A DNA stretch of 64,000 nt from Anthopleura xanthogrammica (lineage: Eukaryota > Cnidaria > Anthozoa > Actiniaria > Actiniidae), in the NCBI GenBank assembly GCA_964019055.1, contig OZ025207.1:27375617-27439616 (forward strand), in the 5' to 3' direction. This document shows positions 13,601 through 26,688 of this stretch, one piece after another. Numbering within the stretch: the first letter of the stretch is position 1; each line of letters starts with the position of its first letter. The notes beneath the pieces are model-generated. The model saw nothing but the letters and a program-made list of their open reading frames with translations. It was not told where the DNA came from and ran no database searches. The position numbers and the translations under genes are program-made.

Positions 13601-14070
13601 ATCTTAAGCCACATGTTTCACTGTCTACTATATGGACTGTCTACTCTATAGTAAAGTTTAGCGTGATTTCCATTAGTGCAAAAAGCTGATTAATGTAAGG
13701 TAATAGAGACGGCCGTAACAATGGCCTCCACTATACTCCCTAATGCCCATGTCAGTCCATATCTGATACTCCTTATGGTAGCGGTAAAATTTACTTAAAT
13801 GATCTTTCTTCAGTAACACAAGTCTTCCTATTGCACGCCCGTTTCCATACCACCATTCCTAATGGCAGTGCGGTGGAAAAAAGACCCCTGCACTAATTCT
13901 CAACCTGGGGGTCAAAATAAAGATCTCCTTTCTCTTGAAGATTGAAGTCTGTTACAATATGTTAATCTTTTTATTGTTGTGACCCTTACAGTAATGATTA
14001 AGTTCAAGAGGTTCGTAAAGATAAATTTAACAGCAGGTTGATCAAAATCATCTTTCTCAGTAGCACAAAT
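10621..14070. other. Non-coding, no gene recognised
   Basis: A short telomere-like patch (CCCTAACCTAACCCTAACC) lies at about 10643-10667. The minus-strand frame at 12482-12709 overlaps a hydrophobic alternative frame but lacks convincing splice sites. No other feature supported. Confidence 0.5.
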
Positions 14071-14074
14071 GTTC

Positions 14075-14211
14075 TATAGACCCCTTGCAGCACGTCGGAA
14101 TAGAGCTCAATTTGGAGTACAAAAAAAAGGTTCTAATTCTCAGGAGATTGAAATTCTTTTGCTTCATATTCAAAATTGAGCTGCTTTGACGTCACGTGAA
14201 AGGGGTCTATT
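14075..14211. mobile_element. MITE family A copy
   Basis: Begins TATAGACCCCTTGCAGCACG and ends TGACGTCACGTGAAAGGGGT; centre AATTCTCAGGAGATTGAAA. The arms are inverted and contain the palindrome TGACGTCA. It lies 440 bp upstream of the astacin start. Confidence 0.85.
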
Positions 14212-14431
14212 CTGTCCCCATCAAGCGTCCATTAATTAATCTATCTGTTGAGTAAAGTCCTTAATAATTTTAGACTGAACAGAAGTTATGGTGAACTTGA
14301 CAAGCTAGTGTCTCGTTAATAAAGGACATCCACTTATCACCCAATTAGTAAACTATTTTGATAGTATTAGTATTAGTATTATTTTAACAGTATTAGTATT
14401 TAATAGCATGTTAATCTGATTGTTTTAATAT

Positions 14432-14584
14432 TGTACTTTTTTCCACGGTCCTTAGACATTGCTGCCTACGTAGGATCGAACCACAATCGTACCATAATTA
14501 AAACTGCTTTGGCTATTATGACACGATTATGGTTCGATCCTACGTAGACAGAAATGTCAAAGGATCGTGAAAAAAAAGAGTAAT
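14432..14584. repeat. Foldback element just upstream of the astacin start
   Basis: Two arms of about 60 bp are imperfect reverse complements; the best-matched part is CTACGTAGGATCGAACCA and its partner. The element ends about 65 bp before the ATG. It is MITE-like. A possible acceptor (ttgtctacag) at 14627 suggests a non-coding first exon upstream, in which case this element sits in or near the promoter or a 5' UTR intron. Confidence 0.7.
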
Positions 14585-14649
14585 AATATGTAAGAACAAT
14601 ATCAATATTATTGTCTACAGATACGGCCAGAGTACTGATTCATCAAACC

Positions 14650-17600
14650 ATGGCTCAGCAGCTTGCCGTTGTGGTAGTTGTTATCAGTTGTTTCTTATCC
14701 TTAGATGCATTCGACAGTCCATTTCCGTTACATTTCAAAGGTAAGCCTCGCACGTTATTATTTGCTTTATCCACTTGCAAAACTTGACAGTATTTGAATG
14801 TGGATGGAAGAGAGTGAAGACACTAAATCCTTGAAATATATATTAGACTAATACACTTTAGTAGACCCTAATGCCATTGTTTTCTTTTGTGTCTATTTGA
14901 CTATTAGACTTTTTAAAACAAGCAATTTTTATTTCACGGGTTAAGTGACTTCATTCTAAAGATTCGTCTTAACAGGTGATATGCATCACTTCTTTGTAAC
15001 TTCTTTTATGTTTGATTCATTGTTTGGTTGTCTTTAACTGGCTGAACGTGACAGTATTTGAATGTGGGTGGGATAAAGATTCGTCTTAACAGCCAAGTGA
15101 CATGTATCACTTCGTCGTTACAGGTGGCTGGGCAGGGTTTGACCGTTACAGCTCATATACACTACGTACCTCTGCTTACACAAAAACTGGTTTTTCAAGT
15201 ATGACCAGCTGATCTGAAATAGTGACGTAGAAATGACGTCACAGTAAAACTGAGATGTCATGGAGCCTGCGAAAATTGACTTATAAAAGTTTATATCGGA
15301 AATAGATCTAGATTTTCAGGAGAGGTTTTTGATATTTTGTATACAATTACTATGATATTTATTATTGAGCAGGAAAATAAAATAAAGAAATAATCGTTCC
15401 CCGAGCCGCTGGGCTACTGAGGATAACACGTCAGTTTTGCAAATTTTCGCGATTCTGATTGGCTAATATTTTTTCTAAGATCAGCTGGGAACTACTGAAC
15501 TTTGCACTGAAGGCTCTTGAATATCCCATGATGCTTCTGGATCAAGTGGGTTTATTTGTTATTGTTAAACTCACTTGCACAGATGAAACTTTTTTCCCAG
15601 TTCCAATGTTGGATCTAGGATGGGGTGATCTAGTATCCAGGAGGGGGTGCTGTTACCTAGGAAGCCATTGTATATACAGCTTCCACCCTAGAGTTTTATA
15701 TTACTCTTGATTCGTACTGATTTTTGAAACTCTAACTGTGATTCTCCACTTGTCATAAAACTTCCACCCACCCGTACCTATTCTACGCTGCTTTTGAATA
15801 TCCCAACCATGTTGCTCCTCGCGCTAAGCCAGATTCATTTAATCAACTTAAAAGTTTAAACTCGTACAGATAAGAATTCGAGTCCACCTTCGAAGCCCGA
15901 GCACTGGTTATACGAAGGAGATATCATGTTAACAGGAGAACAAAATGAAATGGTAGAGTTTCCTAAGAAAAAAGGAGAAGAAAAACCTTCCAGTGGCAGG
16001 GCGTATACTGCTGCTCGTCAAGAGAAGAGGCTGTGGTTTGGAGGAGTGATACCTTATGTTATTGACTGCAGTCTCAGTAAGTATGAAGCTTTATATTTGA
16101 TATTTTACAACCATCACTCCTCGTACGCCGGGACTCTTCCAGTGAGGTTTACTCCACACGCACTATCACTACATTCACTATTTACAACAATCAACACTCA
16201 GCTCACATGTTGATCTTTACGGAGGGAGGAAAACTTTCTAGGAGACTTGTCTCCCTCGCTCCCGTTCTCCGAACTATGGACTTAGTTCTTTTCTTCTTTT
16301 TCTTTTCTTCCTCCCTCTCTTTTTCCCATCTATTTTCCTTATCCTCTTTGTCTTTTCTGTCTCTTATTCTGCATTTAGTTTAATTATCATTGGTTGTTAC
16401 TGTTTCAGAGAACATGCCAGCATTAGTAGACATTATTAAGGGAGCGATGAAAGAATGGCAATCCAAAACATGCATAACGTTCGTAGAGCGAGACCAGGAG
16501 GAGGATTATGTACAATTCATCCGGGGTACACAGTAAGATGCTTTTCTTTTCTTTATTCTGTTAATGTATATTGAAAATAATTGTTCTTTCGCCTGTTACA
16601 AAGATATACGGAAAATGATGGGGCAGGGGAATTGGGCGGCGGTTATCGGGCGGCGGGCGGCGGGCGGCTGTTATCCTTTGCGTCCCTCAACCAGGTGTCC
16701 GGTATACGCACGAACTGACCCATTCTCTCCCAGTACAAAAACACGCGTTTTTAGAGAATAAAAGTTGAAGTACGCGGATGTATAAAAAGTTAAAGCAAAT
16801 ATTGGCCAATATCTCTCCACGTACGATCCCCATCTTCTCGAATTCCGCTCAACATATGACCTTACCGGGGCGAAGGCCGCTAGAATTATAACAACAATCT
16901 TTTCGCGCTTAGTTTTTCATACAGCAGAAACTGTCTTCCTGCGAACAGAACTCGGAGTAGAAAGACAGACAGACGACATACGTACAAGTTAAATTTGAGG
17001 AAAATAAACTTTTTAAAACGAACAGTCAGTGAGGTGTCTCACAAACCCAACAAAAGTCACTCGTAAACGCAAGTAATAATACTGTAATCCTATCCGTACA
17101 TTTGCACAGCTTTATTTCTTGGTTTCATTCTACAGCTGTTATAGTACAGTGGGTCGAGCCAAGGGAAAGAAGGTTCTGTCAGTGGGTTATGGGTGTGAGT
17201 ATCACAACGTGATGTTACACGAACTAGGTCACGTGATAGGCTACTGGCACGAACAGAGCAGGCCTGACAGAGATGAACATATCAGGATACTATGGAAGCA
17301 CATTTCACGCGGTAAGTGATCCAAGAAAATTTGAAACTTAAAACAACCTCTGCTCTGATCAAAGTTAGGGCACGTTATAACGCGCAAGGTATCTGCAGTC
17401 TTTTTTCTCTATACTCTGTAGAGGAGAAGCTAGCACCCAAAAAGTCCTTCAAATCTAATGTTTACTCACCTGACAACCTGAAGATTTCCCTGATAACGAC
17501 CATGTGCGCACTGATTCTGTTACCAGAGCTGACCTGCAGAAAAAAAATCAATGTCAATGCTTGAGACTCTAGAAAAAACCCTTTCAACCCTCGTGTCTGA

Positions 17601-20600
17601 CAAGAGCTTTTCGCGCAATGATCGGTCAAAACCACAGCAACCATCGAAATAGCCAAATAGAGAGTTTACCAGATATTTAAATTTTAAGAGTCTATGGCAT
17701 TTCGAGAAGCATGCGCGATAAGAGGTAGAGAGCTCTAGAGTCGATAGTGCGGCCATGTTGTTGTCAAAACGCGCGCGCTCCCGTAGCTGATCTCTTTTTT
17801 TAAACTAGAGGGTAAAATAACAAGTGTAAGTCGCTATGATGGTTGAAACCAAAGAAATATATTCTACGGATTTCAGCGAAGACGGTGGCCATGACGTCAC
17901 ATGAAAACAAGAAAGAGACCTTTCGCGAATTCGCTTGCGTGACAAAAAAATGGTTCCAAGTCGAGGATTATGACTTAAGTACATAAATTATGTAACATCT
18001 TATCAAGTCCAACCACTCAAGCGAATTTGAGAAAGGTCTCATTCATAGAATAAAAAATATTATTCATCGTGGATATGTAATAACTGTAATATAGAAATGA
18101 AACTTATTCGTTTGTCTCACGATTGAGGGTCATTGAGGTCTCATTCATGTTTACATAATTTAAAGTTTTGTGTATTTTTCATAGGATGGGAGAATTCCTT
18201 CTTAAAGCTGAACTGGAAAGCCGTAGATACGATGCGTATGCCGTACGATTATTCGAGTATCATGCACTATCCATTCAACGCCTTCTCAAAAAGCGCAAAT
18301 AAAAGGACAATCGTGCCATTACGACCTGTCAAGGCGCGACCTTACAAAAAACTCTCACGGCTAGACATCCTCAAGACAAATATGTTGTACAGCTGCTCAA
18401 GTAAGTATTTTTTATTCTATAAAATTGAAATGCTGCGTTTACGTTACCGAGCAAAACTTAGCGCCAGATCTAGAAATATAGCAAGGGGGTAGAAGCGCAT
18501 ATAGTGAACCCAGTCAGGATTCCGAATATATGGTTCTTTAGAAAGAATCAACATCTTCTCGCAAAAGGAATAGCGCCGCTGACTCTGCCCATCTCGACCG
18601 CTTTTGAAACTGAATGGCCTGGGCCTTTTCTGAGTTCCAAAAACATGATAGTGCATTCTGGTATAGCTTTGATACAAAATAATACCATATAAGGCATGGT
18701 AAAGGCGGAATAGATGTTTCTACCAAAGCTAAACCAGAATACACCATATTCGCTATCTCGGGAAAGGCCTATGTTCTTCCAATGGAAATATTTCTTCCAT
18801 AGATTTTGAGGCTTATAATCATGATCCAAAGGTCATAGTGAACAGTAAATATAATAATAATTTAATACTAGCTTATAGTGTACATGGTCCATAGGGAGAT
18901 ACTCTCATGCGCACTAAAAACCATTACACTAAAATATCGCCCTATTAGTACAATCAATACCAACTAAATGTTGTTCTGTTCTAACAGATAATCCCGAAGA
19001 TAACAAAGTAGAAGTTGGTCATCAAGAATCATCTGTAGAAGTAGATGTTGACCATCAGACATCATCCCTCGCAGCTTTACGGAGAAAGAGAAGAGCAGTT
19101 GTTGCGGAAGATTTTGATAGCCCAACAACAACAACAACAGACTCCAACCGAAGGAAGTGCACGAATAAAGTAGGAGACGAAGCCTGTAAATACTGGGCAG
19201 ACAAAGGGTTTTGTACCAAGAGGAAAGATTTCATGTTGATTGACTGTATGAAGAGCTGTAACGCTTGTTCCACAGGTAAGATTTCTCTTTTGTGATTGCC
19301 TTATTTCAAGTCATTTCCTGTCTCTGCAGAATGCTCGATTTCACTTTACGTCATTTCCTGTCTTGCGCAGAATGCTTCCCTCCCTTTCTTATTCATACCC
19401 CTTTAACCCTCGCTATTCAGCACTGTGGGACTTTATTGGGTCTTGCCTGACCTTCTCCTGAGAATTCAAATTGAAGCAGTCTATACAGAATTATTTTGAT
19501 AGTCTTTTTTTTTTTAAAGCACTGTTATTTCTTATAGATGAATTCTACCGTGGCACTCAAGTCCCTCGCGTTACTATCATAGCTCACGCCTCGCCTATGA
19601 TTCAACATGGTAAAGGAATCATTACAGACGACGAGCGAAGGCAAAAGAGAAGAGAAGCTAAGAAGAAAGCCAAACGGCAATTAAAATTAATGCAGAAGGA
19701 AAGACAAGCAAATTGCAAAGATAAATCACGATCGTGTGGTTACTGGGCAAAGAAAGGTTTCTGTCAAATGAGAGAAGATTTTATGAAAAAGTATTGTATA
19801 AAATCCTGCAATAAGTGTTACCCAGGTTAGTGTCAGTAATTAATTAAGTAATTAATTAAAATTTAGAGAGGAATGTACAGTTAGAGCACATATACGGTAC
19901 GTCATATCGTAATACTCAAATGGCTTTCCATTGTCTTCGTGCGAATCATCCAATCACAAGGCTTGGCTACAGTTAATGTAGAATTCGTTTACAGCTACGC
20001 ATATGTCATATTGTTTCCCACTCCTACGAAAACCGATCTAAAAAGTTTTCAAAGATGTTCTTTACAAATCCTGATCGTTAAAGGATTTTTGCGGTACACA
20101 GAAGCCATGCGACTTCTGCGCACACGATTACTTGCAACACATGAAAGAACACCCCTACCATGCAGGCAGAGGTATTTTCCCCTCCCGGTAGGGTAAGGTC
20201 CGATAGCCTTGCGTTGTATCAAAGAAACAGCACGGCTGAAATGGTACTTTTCGTTACAGATTCAGACAAGTGTATCGATCGCGATAATCGATGTAAGTCA
20301 TGGGCCCGCGCACGCTACTGTACGCGGTCTAACTACAAAAAAGTGATGGAATCATTCTGTGCCAGGAGCTGTGGACTCTGTGGTGATCCTGGTAAGCAAA
20401 TAGATGTACTCTGGGGGGAGGGGTGGGGATTATGGGAGTCACTTGGATACACGCGCAGCGAGATAAGCCATTCTGAGGTTGAGGGAAAACTGGATCGAGT
20501 TGGCATTGCAATGCATTGTGGGATTGTTGTAGGGGACGAAATTGGAAATATAATCATATATGGAAATTATAATCATAATAACATTGCCATGCATCATACC

Positions 20601-23600
20601 AAGACTGGCCACATAATTAATTGGGAATCTGGTAAATGTCTTTCCTATTGTAACAATAGAAAGCAACGACTTCTACTGGAGAGTTGGTTTACTAAGTTTG
20701 AGCAGAATCCACTCAACCGCTCAATCAAATTACCGTCATCATACAATACAATAGGCTTATAAACAAAAGCAAAAATGACGCCGAAGCGGCGACGCGCACT
20801 AATAAGATCGACGCTAATTAGACGCTCACTGATTAGACCTACACCGCCAATTACGCAACACCAGGTAATTGTGCTATTGTGTATCGTGGCAGTATAAATA
20901 TTACCTATCTGACTTTATCCTTCACTTGACTCTGAAGATGACTTCCGCTCAGGTTGTCGAAACGTCAGTCACATCAAACAGTCCTTCTCAGGACTACATC
21001 CACCCGGATGATCATAATACAAATATTATTTCTTCAATAAATATTGTTACTTCGATAAATATGTCCCCTATACTAAAACAGTCCCAAAATGCACTGCAAT
21101 GCCAACTCGACCCAGTTTTTTCCTGAACCGGGAATAACTAATGCACCTGCATTTCTTTCTACATTCCTAACATTCATATTTTGATGTTCAATTTTCAACA
21201 GCTAAGAACTGTTTTGATAAAGAAAAGCATAAGTGTCCTACATGGAAAGACAATGGGTTTTGCGAATCAGAAGATAAAGATATCAAGGACGCAATGAAGA
21301 TGTTGTGCACCAAGACCTGCCGCTTATGTGGTAAGATATAACTATAGTACAGTATATTCCAGGCAGTAATATGAGTGTATACATGATTGCTATACCGCTT
21401 ATGTGGTAAGATATAACTATAGTACGGTATATTCCAGGCAGTAATATGACGCCATCTAGAAAAATTCCTTTCAAAAGCAAAACATTGTTCGCCAACTAAA
21501 AGTCGAACTAGAATGATCATTATGGGAGGCTAATTCACGTAAGAGTTTAATAAAGGATTGATAGGCAGAAGGCAGTACGATACATTATAAGTAGCCATAC
21601 ATGAAGTAATGACCGGATCAAAGAATGTTTCTTATTTAACCAACAGACAAGCACTTTAAGCTTTACAAGAAGTATGGGTGCGTCGACAACTTTAAGACAT
21701 GTTACAGATGGTCCAAACTGGGATACTGTGAAACAAGACCATTGTTTATGAACAAATACTGTAGAAAGAGCTGCAAGATTTGTACGAAAAAAGGTAATAG
21801 AAGATAATTCCACAATTCTCTCACCCTACTTCTCTATGGAGAGGTATGGCGGCCGATTTGATTGGCTGTTGTTCTGGACTGGCTACCCTCGTGTTTATGT
21901 GGAAACATAAAAGTGTTTATAAAAACAGCCATTTGAAAATACAAAGAAATGTATGGTGTCCGGTATATATTTCTTTGTCAATTCTAGCATTTTTGAACGA
22001 ATGTAAATCGTATTTCCATGTTAGCCACGCATTCAATATAATTTTGAAAAGAGTCCATAATAACCTTGAAACCCATTCCTGAATGTGCCATTCCTACTAT
22101 ACTAGACACCAACTATTTGTTAGGCAAAAGTAAAAAGTCCTATAACATATTATTGTCATTTTGTTGTGAATATCAGTGGATACAAGAGTATGTCTGGACA
22201 ACGCCGTTGGTTGTGAGCGGAGAAAAGCTGATGGATTATGCGAGAAGAAAAGAAAGACCATGAAATTTTATTGCAGAAAAACATGTGGTTTTTGTACCAA
22301 ACTCGACCAAGGTGACCAAGGGCAAGGTAAATGAGTGTAATAAAGCTACTGACACAAGGTGCAACATTGCGCGCAATGTTGCAGGCAATCAATGTTGCGA
22401 GCCATGTCACACGACGTAATATGTTGCACCGCGCAATGTTGCAGGCAATCGATGTTGCAAGCCATGTCACACTACACGACGTAATATGTTGCACCGCGCA
22501 ATGTTGCAGGCAATCGATGTTGCAAGCCATGTCACACTACACGACGTAATATTTTGCACCGCGCAATGTTGCAGGCAATCGATGTTGCAAGCCATGTCAC
22601 ACGACGTAATATGTTGCACCGCGCAATGTTGCAGGCAATCGATGTTGCAAGCCATGTCACACGACGTAATATGTTGCACCGCGCAATGTTGCAGGCAATC
22701 GATGTTGCAAGCCATGTCACACGACGTAGTATGTTGCACCGCGCAATGTTGTTGAAGAGTAGAAAATGATCCTACTTCAGCAATATTGCGAGCAATGTAG
22801 CACCGTGTGTCGTGTCTTTATGCTATTACCTTCAGCAATATTGCGCGCAATGTAGCACCGTGTGTCGTGTCTTTATGCTATTACCTTTGGTAGTTACCTT
22901 CCTGACTCAGCTTTATTTTCGCCATTCCCTAAAAAATAATATTAGACGGGTCGCATCAGTATTAATGCATTAAACTTGTGTTACCGTTAAACAAAGAAAT
23001 AATACTTAAGGAAATGATAAACGTTCTGATATGGGGCATGCAAAGTTTTTGAAATAAATTGGATTTAATTTTTCAACGGAGCAAGTTTTTATTGTTTTGC
23101 TCCACATTTTATGGTGACTGTGAAATCCCTCCATAGGAAAAAATATTTTTAAAAAACAACAGTCAACTAACAGTTGCTTACTTTATGTTACAAGCTGCTC
23201 AAAGAGAACCCTGCAAAGATTTGAACAAGGTTTGCCCTACTTGGGCTGAACTTAATTACTGCCAAACTAAAGCTCTATATATGGTGAAATATTGTAAGAA
23301 AAGTTGTGGAATATGTGATGGAAATGGTTCGAATCTTTACAGTAAGTACAAAACATAGTTTGAGATACAACAGTGTGTGTGAAATCCAGTATGATATAAA
23401 AACTCAACTCAGTGTAAGTTAGTTTAGTTTATAAATTAAGTTTGGTTTTATAGTAAGTATTGTTTTTGTTTAGTGATTGACAAAGGAAATGACGAAGAAC
23501 GAAAGAGGGAAAAAAGAATAAAATACAAGCGAACTAGTAGAAAAGATAGGGAAGGAATGTATAAATGAACGAAATGAATGAATAGAGCGAAAGAGAGAAA

Positions 23601-26600
23601 AAAAGGAAAATAAAAGGAAAACTTACTAACTAACTAGAAAAAAAAAACGACCAAGAACAAAAAACAAGTAAAGAAAAACAACAAGAACAAACAAACAAAA
23701 ACCGAAAATAAGAATAAGAGAAACAAACATAACAAATCAGATAAACAGATTATTGATTGAACAAGAGGATTGCAAGTGTATTGATAGATGAGTAAAAAAG
23801 TTTTCGTAAAAAGCCAGGAAGAGAGCAAATGACTGAGATAAGACTGACAGTAGTTCTGATTGTTTTTCATTGATGGTTCCAGAACCCTACAGGTATACTA
23901 CTAGAAAACGACCCTGCATAAATAGACGCACTTCTTGTACCTATTGGGCTCATATTGGCATGTGTCATTTAAGACCTGATATAATGCTTAAAGAATGCAA
24001 GCTTGCATGTCGTGCCTGTAGACCAGGTTAGCTTTAACCAAAAGTATATATTAGACCTCTCTCCCCGTCCCCTCTCCCCATCCCTCCCCCTCCTCCCTCC
24101 CCCCCCCCCCCCTCCCCTCCCTCCTCAGTTCCCGTGATAAACATGATATAACTACTGGTGCTTGCTCCTCATAATTGCCAGGAGTTACTAATTACTAATT
24201 AACTTTTGCATGAAAAAAGCGAGCTAAAATGCGCTTGCCTTATCATCCAGACTATCCCCCTCCCCCAAGGGAGACATTTATACGCATAGGCCAACTATAG
24301 TGAGGGATGGGTGGTATAGAGGTAAAACGTCCTCTCTCTTTTCTGCAATGAGTTTCTGAAGACGTCACACAATTCAAATTTACTTGATATGTTTTCTCTC
24401 AAGCAATTTTCACATTCTTCCTCCAAAAAAATCAACATCTAGTGTTAGCGTCGCATGTGATTGAAAAAGGCCCCTTTTTGTCTAGCGCTAAAACGACTAA
24501 ACATTTGTATTAAAATTGGATTATTGAAATAATTGAATTATCAAGAGGTACAAAAATGCGAACACAGCTCCATCTCATCACAATATGTCAGAATACAAAG
24601 TTATTAAATGAATATCTCACAAAACCTGAGGAACATGTGCTTAGTGAATATCTCGTTTAAAGAAGAGCTACTAACAGACTTTTTCAACGCTATGTAGAAA
24701 AGAAAGAAGATGCGTATCCCACGTGCAAAAATGTCGCAGATGACGATAACTGTGAGCACTGGGCTGCGCTTGGAAAATGTGTGTCAAGAGCAAAATTTAT
24801 GATCAGCCAATGCCCTAAAACATGCAACGCCTGTCCTACCAGTAAGTATATGTGTTACGTTTTGATCTAGATATCTTGACTACACCCAACAAACAGCATC
24901 CATTCGTTCATCCATCCATCCATCCATCCATCCATCCATCCATCCATCCATCCATCCATCCATCCATCCATCCATCCATCCATCCATCCATCCATCCATT
25001 CATCCATCCATTCACATCCATCCATCCATCCATCCATCCATCCATCCATCCATCCATCCATCCATCCATCCATCCATCCATCCATCCATCCATCCATCCA
25101 TCCATCCATCCATCCATCCATCCATCCATCCATCCATCCATCCATCCATCCATCCATCCATCCACCCATCCACCCATGCACTCATCCATCCATCTATCCA
25201 TCCATCCGTCCACCTGTCCGTCCGTCCATTCGTGCGTGCGTCCGTACGTCTGTTCGTTCGTTCATTCATTCATTCATGTTTTTTTTTCCATTTAGTTCTA
25301 GACCTGTTTCTATCTCATTGTTGTTATGATATTCTTCACTCTAACAAATTATCCTTATCTCGTAGAACCAGTGAAAACAACACCTGCTAAACCTGTTGGT
25401 AAGCTAACTCATCTTCATCGTATACCAACCCGCGCGCAATTTTACTTTGTTCTAATTAAGAAGTAAAACCTTTCTCTATTCTTTGCATCAAAGAGAATCT
25501 TTATGAACGCACCTTTATTGTTAAGGGAATGACACTTGGTCTGAAATAATAGCTATATAAATGATATAAAAACAAGTGACATATAACTAATATTATCTAC
25601 ATTATCAACAGGAATTCTATGTAAATTTTCTTGTAAAATGTGGCTTGATAATGGATATTGTGATAAGTGGAAAGGTCGTTGCAGCAGAGCTTGTCTGGCA
25701 AAGGGATGCGACGTAGAAGCTGTCAAACCAGTGGGTAAGAATGACATCATACACTTTATGCCATGAGATTATAAATATGAGAAGGGTCGTATCCAGAGGA
25801 TGCGGGATGGGGGAATATCAAGTATCCCTCTATTATTAGCTCAAACATCCCGTCTCTGTATATACATCTCGTTTGTTGTTGAATGGATTCTCAATTTGAT
25901 ATCGCCTGATTGGATAAAAAGGATTGCACAAGAGTGATACGGGGTGCGTTTATGATACTGAGAATTAAAATTGAAATTGCACAAAATGTGCGTGAATGAG
26001 AGTAATCGCTTTGTAACCAGAGTTAAACATGTCTATCTTTATGTTTGTCTTAGGGACGTGCGCTGAGCCTATGGGTGCTGGATGGGACTATAAACTACCA
26101 GACACTGCCTTCGCTGCTTCTTCAACCTTAATAAATGGTAAGAATGGCATCGATACTATTAATATTCACAGTATGGACCATGCAATACTATTAATATTCA
26201 CAGTATGGACCATGCAATACTATTAATATTCACCGTATGGACCATGCAATACTATTAATATTCACCGTATGGACCATGCAATACTATTAATATTCACCGT
26301 ATGGACCATGCAATACTATTAATATTCACCGTATGGACCATGCAATACTATTAATATTCACCGTATGGACCATGCAATACTATTAATATTCACCGTATGG
26401 ACCATGCAATACTATTAATATTCACCGTATGGACCATGCAATACTATCAACGGAACGATTTGCTAACTAACGGAACGATTTGCTAACTTCGTTACTGTAA
26501 AGTACCAACCGTAGCTTATGTGTCCCCTATGTGTCTGATTATATTGTATATTATATGATTATCTTGCATTATCCATATTGTATCAGCCAGCAATTCAGTT

Positions 26601-26631
26601 TTCTCTAACTGCAAGTGGCCGAAATAAACCA

Positions 26632-26688
<57 letters not shown>

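Larger units (their letters stand above)
14650..18400 (+). other. Signal peptide, propeptide and astacin catalytic domain (exons 1-5)
   Basis: Exon 1 encodes a hydrophobic leader ([16 protein letters not shown]). Exon 2 carries the propeptide motif YEGD, whose aspartate blocks the zinc in astacin zymogens, then a dibasic EKR before the mature start [12 protein letters not shown]. Exon 4 holds the complete zinc signature [12 protein letters not shown] at residues 169-180 (ligands H169, H173, H179; catalytic E170), followed by RPDRDEHI typical of astacins. Exon 5 holds the Met-turn SIMHY (224-228) with the tyrosine that acts as extra ligand. Cys142 and Cys161 match one conserved disulfide; Cys121 and Cys270 fit the other; Cys97 is extra. 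All catalytic residues are present, so the enzyme should be active. Confidence 0.95.
18988..25734 (+). other. Array of nine ShK domains plus one reduced six-Cys module (exons 6-16)
   Basis: Exons 6 to 14 each encode one six-cysteine ShK (SXC) domain with the family pattern C..C..W..G.C..C..C..C; exon 15 is an 11-codon Lys/Pro/Thr linker and exon 16 encodes a shorter six-cysteine variant (Cys spacing reduced, no usual CxxC end). ShK domains are named after a sea-anemone potassium-channel blocker but are also common non-toxic tails of animal proteases and oxygenases; here they are most likely binding or targeting modules. Every exon starts and ends in phase 1. Exons 6 and 7 are both 288 nt and include long basic linkers before the domain; exons 8-14 are 129-150 nt and almost only the domain. 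Each domain differs clearly from its neighbours, so the array is not recent. Confidence 0.93.

Noticed and set aside
18655..18745. Coding frames in astacin intron 5 on the minus strand
   Set aside because: They coincide with a short inverted repeat (TTCTGGTATAGCTTTGAT and its mirror), so they are repeat shadows.
22344..22890. CRISPR-like direct repeats
   Set aside because: Contiguous 60-bp tandem units without unique spacers, in an intron of an animal gene; the 32-bp units at 26.1-27.1 kb are likewise contiguous.
24681..24697. Acceptor ctaacag at 24677 for astacin exon 14
   Set aside because: It would bring an in-frame TAG; the acceptor tatgtag at 24697 keeps the frame and the ShK domain.
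24852..25295. Long frames of Ile-His-Pro-Ser or Trp-Met-Asp-Gly repeats
   Set aside because: They are translations of the CATC tetranucleotide array, with no splice context; the same holds for 47085-47718.
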